Under the pieces are notes generated by a model. The model was given only the letters and a program-made list of their open reading frames with translations. It had not been told where the DNA came from and did no database searches. Below, in pieces: positions 60,508 through 64,000 of a stretch of DNA of 64,000 bases (within the stretch, counting starts at the first letter, position 1; each line of letters begins with the position of its first letter). This DNA comes from Glaciihabitans sp. dw_435 (GTDB taxonomy: Bacteria > Actinomycetota > Actinomycetes > Actinomycetales > Microbacteriaceae). The stretch covers positions 124,001 through 188,000 of the forward strand of contig NZ_JAAVUZ010000001.1 in NCBI RefSeq assembly GCF_018449675.1, given 5' to 3'. Both the position numbers and the translations under genes were made by a program.

Positions 60508-61407
60508 ATGTATAGAGCGATAGCCGCCAACAAGCGGAACACAGTCTTCATCATCGCGATCTTCATCGTGATCATCGCTGCACTGGGATACGGCGCCGAT
60601 CTCCTCTACGGCGGCGGGCAGTGGGGCATCTTCATCGGCACCATCATCGGAGCCGGTCTGTACACGCTGATCCAGTACTTCGCCGCGAGCAGCCAGGCCC
60701 TGGCCATCAGCGGTGCGCGCGAAATCCAGAAAGCCGACAACCCCCGTCTCTACCGCGTGGTCGAAAACCTGTCGATCACCACGGGCATGCCCATGCCGAA
60801 GGTCTACGTCATCAACGACCCCGCGCCGAACGCGTTCGCGACAGGCCGGGATCCCAAGCACGCCGTCGTGGCTGCCACCACGGGCCTGCTCGACATCATG
60901 GATGACGCGGAACTCGAGGGCGTCATGGCCCACGAACTCGGCCACGTACAGAACTACGACATCCGCGTATCGACGATCGTCTTCGGCCTGGTCGTCGCGG
61001 TGGGCTTCATCGCGGACATCCTGCTGCGACTGAGCTTCTTCAGCGGAGGCAACCGCAACAACAACAACAATGGTGGCGGCAGCAACCCGATCCTCATCGT
61101 GCTGAGCCTGGTGTCGATCATCGTTGCGCCGATTCTCGCCGCCGTGGTGCAGGCGGCGGTGTCGCGTCAGCGCGAGTACCTCGCCGACGCGACGGGAGCG
61201 ATGACCACGCGTCATCCCGACGCCCTCGCGAGCGCCCTCGAAAAGCTCGCGGCCTACGGCAGGCCCGTGCGCCGGCAGAACTCGTCGATGGCCCACATGT
61301 GGATCGCCGACCCCAACAAGCCGGGCGTCATCGACCGGTTGTTCAGCACGCACCCGCCCATCGCCGAGCGCGTTGCCCGCCTCACCAAGATCGGCCGCAG
61401 CTTCTAA
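60508..61407 (+). CDS. htpX: HtpX-like M48 zinc metalloprotease
   Basis: 299 residues. Two N-terminal helices, then the zinc motif HELGH at 142-146, a further hydrophobic pair with an Asn/Gly-rich loop (about 180-195), and the downstream Glu in REYLADATGAMTT. It degrades damaged membrane proteins. Followed by the convergent YcaQ gene. Confidence 0.94.
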   Translation: MYRAIAANKRNTVFIIAIFIVIIAALGYGADLLYGGGQWGIFIGTIIGAGLYTLIQYFAASSQALAISGAREIQKADNPRLYRVVENLSITTGMPMPKVYVINDPAPNAFATGRDPKHAVVAATTGLLDIMDDAELEGVMAHELGHVQNYDIRVSTIVFGLVVAVGFIADILLRLSFFSGGNRNNNNNGGGSNPILIVLSLVSIIVAPILAAVVQAAVSRQREYLADATGAMTTRHPDALASALEKLAAYGRPVRRQNSSMAHMWIADPNKPGVIDRLFSTHPPIAERVARLTKIGRSF

Positions 61408-61435
61408 CTCCGATCGATCGACCCGATTGCGCCGC

Positions 61436-62758
61436 TTAGGCGAAGCCCTCGAGGGGGATGACCCGGGCGGATCGATCCAGCACGGTGACGTTGTCGGGTG
61501 CCGGGGCTTCCGTGTCGGCGGCACGCGCCGCCGGGTCGAGCAGCGGCAGCCCGAGGGCGCCGGCGATGCGGGCGGCGAGGTCGCCGCGGTCCATCACCTC
61601 GATGGCCTCGAGTCCCTGCCACGACCGTGCGCTCTCCAGCAGCGGGACGATGCGCTGTTCGACATCGGTCGGCGCGCCGGGCTCACTCCACGACGACTGC
61701 ACCCGCAGCACGCGATTCTGCCGGTCGCTCTTGAGGTCGACGCGCCCCACGATGCGGTCGCCGATGAGTACCGGCAGCGTGTAGTAACCGTAGATGCGCT
61801 TGGGAGCCGGAGTGTAGATCTCGATCCGATAGTGAAAGTCGAACATGCGCAGGGCGCGGTCCCGCTCCCACACCACCGGGTCAAAGGGCGACAACAGCGC
61901 CGCCGCGTCCATGGCGCGCGGCACCTTTGCCGTCGAGCTGAGGAAGGTGGGGATGGGCCGGCCGCTCTTCTCCCAGCCGGCAACGGTGACGCGCTGCAGT
62001 TCGCCCGCATCGGCGAGCTCCTCGAGCACGGGACGGGCCGTGGTGAGCCCCAGGCGGTAGTAATCGGCGAGGTCACCCGCGGTGCCAATGCCGTGCGATC
62101 GCGAGGCTCGGAGGAGCAACTCGCGCACCGCATCGGCCTTGCTCACCTCAGCGTTGAGAATCTCTGCGGGGAGCACCTGCTCGGCCAGCCCATAGGTGCG
62201 CTCGAAATTGGTGCGACCGGCGGGCACGACCTCGCCCCAGAAGAACAGGTACTCCAGCCCGCGCTTCACGTCGGACCACTCCCACCAGCCGCCCCTGCCC
62301 CGCCGCTTGCCGGCGTCGGTCTCGATCTTGCTCGCCGGCAGCGGCCCGGTGGTGGCAAGTTCGGCTCGCAGCCAGTCGAGCATGCTGCCGTTGGCGTGCA
62401 CCCAGCTCTTCGGATCGGCCTCCTGCTTGGCCTTCCACTCGTTCATGTACCAGCGCCACAGGGGCCAGTCGGCCTTGGGGATGATGGATGCCACGTGGGC
62501 CCAGTACTCCGTGTACGTCGACTTCGGGCCGAACGTCAGCCGGTCGAGGAGGGTCTTGTCGTAGGCGCCGACGCGGGCGAACACGGGCAGGTAGTGGCTG
62601 CGCTCGAACACGTTGACCGAGTCGAGCTGCAGGATTCCCAATCGGTCTATCACCGCGCTGAGCTGACGCGTACCCGGGGTCGCTACGCGTGGCCGTCCGA
62701 AGCCCTGTGCGGCGAGGGCGATTCGACGGGCTTGAGCGGGGGAGACCGAGGTAACCAT
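61436..62758 (-). CDS. YcaQ-like winged-helix DNA glycosylase family protein
   Basis: 440 residues from the ATG at 62758. LGILQLDSVNVFERSHYLPVFARVG carries the QLD triplet at 44-46, corresponding to the catalytic Q-phi-D/Q motif of the AlkZ/AlkX (YcaQ) glycosylases, which unhook DNA interstrand crosslinks. The rest fits the multi-winged-helix fold (EYWAHVASIIP, RRKGRGGWWEWSDVKRGLEYLFFWGEV-like segments). Function as crosslink glycosylase is inferred from family. Confidence 0.87.
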   Translation of the reverse strand: MVTSVSPAQARRIALAAQGFGRPRVATPGTRQLSAVIDRLGILQLDSVNVFERSHYLPVFARVGAYDKTLLDRLTFGPKSTYTEYWAHVASIIPKADWPLWRWYMNEWKAKQEADPKSWVHANGSMLDWLRAELATTGPLPASKIETDAGKRRGRGGWWEWSDVKRGLEYLFFWGEVVPAGRTNFERTYGLAEQVLPAEILNAEVSKADAVRELLLRASRSHGIGTAGDLADYYRLGLTTARPVLEELADAGELQRVTVAGWEKSGRPIPTFLSSTAKVPRAMDAAALLSPFDPVVWERDRALRMFDFHYRIEIYTPAPKRIYGYYTLPVLIGDRIVGRVDLKSDRQNRVLRVQSSWSEPGAPTDVEQRIVPLLESARSWQGLEAIEVMDRGDLAARIAGALGLPLLDPAARAADTEAPAPDNVTVLDRSARVIPLEGFA

Positions 62759-62858
62759 TGAGCCGACTCTAGCGACGGCCTGTGACATCCGCAGCGTGGC
62801 AGACAGGTCGTGCTTGCGGGGCCGTCACGTGCGGGAAAGGTCCCGTTGGCGTGTTGTT

Positions 62859-62882
62859 CACCTAGGTGTCGCTGGTGCGACA
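62859..62882. promoter_or_regulatory. Palindrome and hairpin upstream of the 63-kb lipoprotein
   Basis: CACCTAGGTG (62859-62868) is a perfect 10-bp palindrome. It overlaps a TGTCGC-TGGT-GCGACA hairpin (62867-62882). These are candidate operator elements in the 215-bp spacer, which holds no other gene that I can support. Confidence 0.4.
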
Positions 62883-62973
62883 GGCGGCCTCCGTAGCGTG
62901 CACCACAGGTCACCCGGTTTCCTCTGTCCGCTCACAGCGCGGTCGGCCGGTTGTCCAGCTGGAGGAATCCCCT

Positions 62974-64000
62974 TTGTTCAAAAAGCGTTATCTCGTTGGT
63001 GTTGCCGTCTTCGCGGCAGCTGCAATCACGCTGAGTGCCTGCTCGGGCACATCCACCACTTCCGGTTCGTCGGGTGACGTCGACGCCAAGACCGCGACCA
63101 GCGCTTCCGCGTTTGGAGGCGTTGACGGCCTCGTCACCGCCGCCAAGGCAGAGGGCCAGCTGAACGTCATCGCACTGCCCGATAACTGGGCTAACTACGG
63201 CGAGATCAAGGCGCTGTTCGAGAAGAAGTACAGCATCACGGTCAACTCCGCGAGCCCCGACATCTCGAGCGCCGAAGAGATCAAGGCTGCCGACAACCTC
63301 AAGGGCCAGGACACCGCCCCCGACGTCTTCGACCTCGGAACCGCTGTCACACTCGCCAGCACCAAGTACTTCGCTCCCTACCAGGTCGCGAACTGGGCCG
63401 ACGTGCCCGCCGACAACAAGGAGTCCACCGGACTCTACGTCAACGACTACACCGGCAGCATGTCGATCGGATACGACTCCAAGTCCGTTCCGGCGCCGAC
63501 CAGCCTCGACGACCTTCTGGGCTCCGACTACAAGGGCGCCGTTGCACTCAACGGTGACCCGACGCAGGCCGGTGCAGCATTCGCTGCCGTTGGTCTCGCG
63601 ACGGTGCAGTCCGGAGGAACCCTGGACGACTTCACCCCCGGCATCTCGTTCTTCAACAAGCTGAACAAGGCGGGCAACTTCATTCCCGTCGACGCCACCG
63701 AGGCCACCATCGCGTCGGGCGAGACCAAGGTCGTCTTCGACTGGAGCTACAACAACCTCGCCGTTTCGGCCAAGGTCGATGGCTGGAAGGTGACCACCCT
63801 TCCCGGGGCTGCGTACACCAGCTACTACAACCAGGCAATCAGCAAGGACGCGCCTCACCCGGCCGCCGCGCGCCTGTGGCAGGAGTTCATCTTCAGCCCC
63901 GAGGCACAGAACCTCTTCATCAAGGGCGGCGCATACCCCGTCACGCTGGCAGCGATGAACACCGCGGGAACGACCGACAAGACGGCTCTCGACGTCATCG
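62974..64000 (+). CDS. ABC transporter substrate-binding lipoprotein, cut by window end
   Basis: 342 codons to the window edge with no stop. TTG start with GGAGG 8 nt upstream. Signal peptide FKKRYLVGVAVFAAAAITLSAC with lipobox LSAC, then a mature domain: AKAEGQLNVIALPDNWANYGEIKALFEKKYSITVNSASPDISSAEEI, TAPDVFDLGT, YTGSMSIGYDSKSVPAPTSLDDLLGSDYKGAVALNGDP, typical of the iron/polyamine/2-aminoethylphosphonate type 2 binding proteins. The cognate permease and ATPase genes lie beyond the window. Confidence 0.9.
   Translation, partial: MFKKRYLVGVAVFAAAAITLSACSGTSTTSGSSGDVDAKTATSASAFGGVDGLVTAAKAEGQLNVIALPDNWANYGEIKALFEKKYSITVNSASPDISSAEEIKAADNLKGQDTAPDVFDLGTAVTLASTKYFAPYQVANWADVPADNKESTGLYVNDYTGSMSIGYDSKSVPAPTSLDDLLGSDYKGAVALNGDPTQAGAAFAAVGLATVQSGGTLDDFTPGISFFNKLNKAGNFIPVDATEATIASGETKVVFDWSYNNLAVSAKVDGWKVTTLPGAAYTSYYNQAISKDAPHPAAARLWQEFIFSPEAQNLFIKGGAYPVTLAAMNTAGTTDKTALDVI

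Noticed and set aside
61373-62761. 462-codon plus-strand ORF
   Set aside because: Antisense of the YcaQ-like gene, which has clear family motifs.

Overview
The window is a high-GC actinobacterial chromosome segment. Gene content and order (glmU-prs, rplY-pth-mfd, mazG, eno-ftsB-DUF501, NDH-2, gnd) and the frequent GTG starts fit the family Microbacteriaceae, but I cannot name the genus from sequence alone. Most of the first 38 kb looks like stable core chromosome. From about 38.5 kb it becomes more accessory: small regulator/effector pairs, membrane proteins of unknown role and transport operons. I see no rRNA, phage, insertion sequence or CRISPR array.
Layout. 1-2.1 kb: a glycosyltransferase cut by the window edge, an epimerase and a MOSC protein. 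2.2-6.3 kb: an ABC-F ATPase, a MarR regulator, tRNA-Gln, a small hydrolase and a YdeI-family protein. 6.3-9.2 kb: glmU and prs, supplying UDP-GlcNAc and PRPP. 9.5-14.6 kb: gnd, a hydroxyacid dehydrogenase, rplY, pth and an epimerase. 14.6-18.2 kb: mfd. 18.3-25.2 kb: an SDR, a J-domain protein, an orphan small protein, a RecQ-like helicase with a phosphoribosyltransferase-like tail, a CPBP protease and a DUF4192 protein. 25.3-33.4 kb: two DHA2-type efflux pumps (one with a MarR partner), mazG, an ABC-2 exporter and hisS. 33.5-38.5 kb: eno, then ftsB, DUF501 and a membrane-anchored subtilase joined by overlapping stop/start codons, then a type II NADH dehydrogenase. 38.6-40.3 kb: an unusual tRNA-Leu and three membrane proteins. 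40.5-50.4 kb: regulator/enzyme pairs (ArsR-SRPBCC, HxlR-FMN reductase, lactonase-MarR, TetR-tautomerase), a very large O-acyltransferase, VOC proteins and a DUF2071 protein. 50.4-54.9 kb: a tightly coupled operon of TetR, sugar-type MFS, PLP aldolase/deaminase and aldonolactone oxidase. 54.9-59.8 kb: adenosine deaminase divergent from a NitT/THI5-type ABC importer with two different permeases. 59.9-64 kb: lemA-htpX, a YcaQ-like DNA repair protein and a solute-binding lipoprotein cut by the window end.
Regulation. Fifteen genes have a -10-like hexamer (NANNNT) exactly 6 or 7 nt before the start codon, which suggests leaderless transcripts. Several local regulators sit beside clear inverted-repeat operators. 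A gap-free 84-bp intergenic repeat occurs twice near 4.1 and 9.4 kb.
The best candidates for something undescribed are the 50.4-54.9 kb operon, the short-variable-loop tRNA carrying a Leu(UAA) anticodon, the RecQ-PRTase fusion and the paired intergenic repeat. None of these could be compared with databases here.
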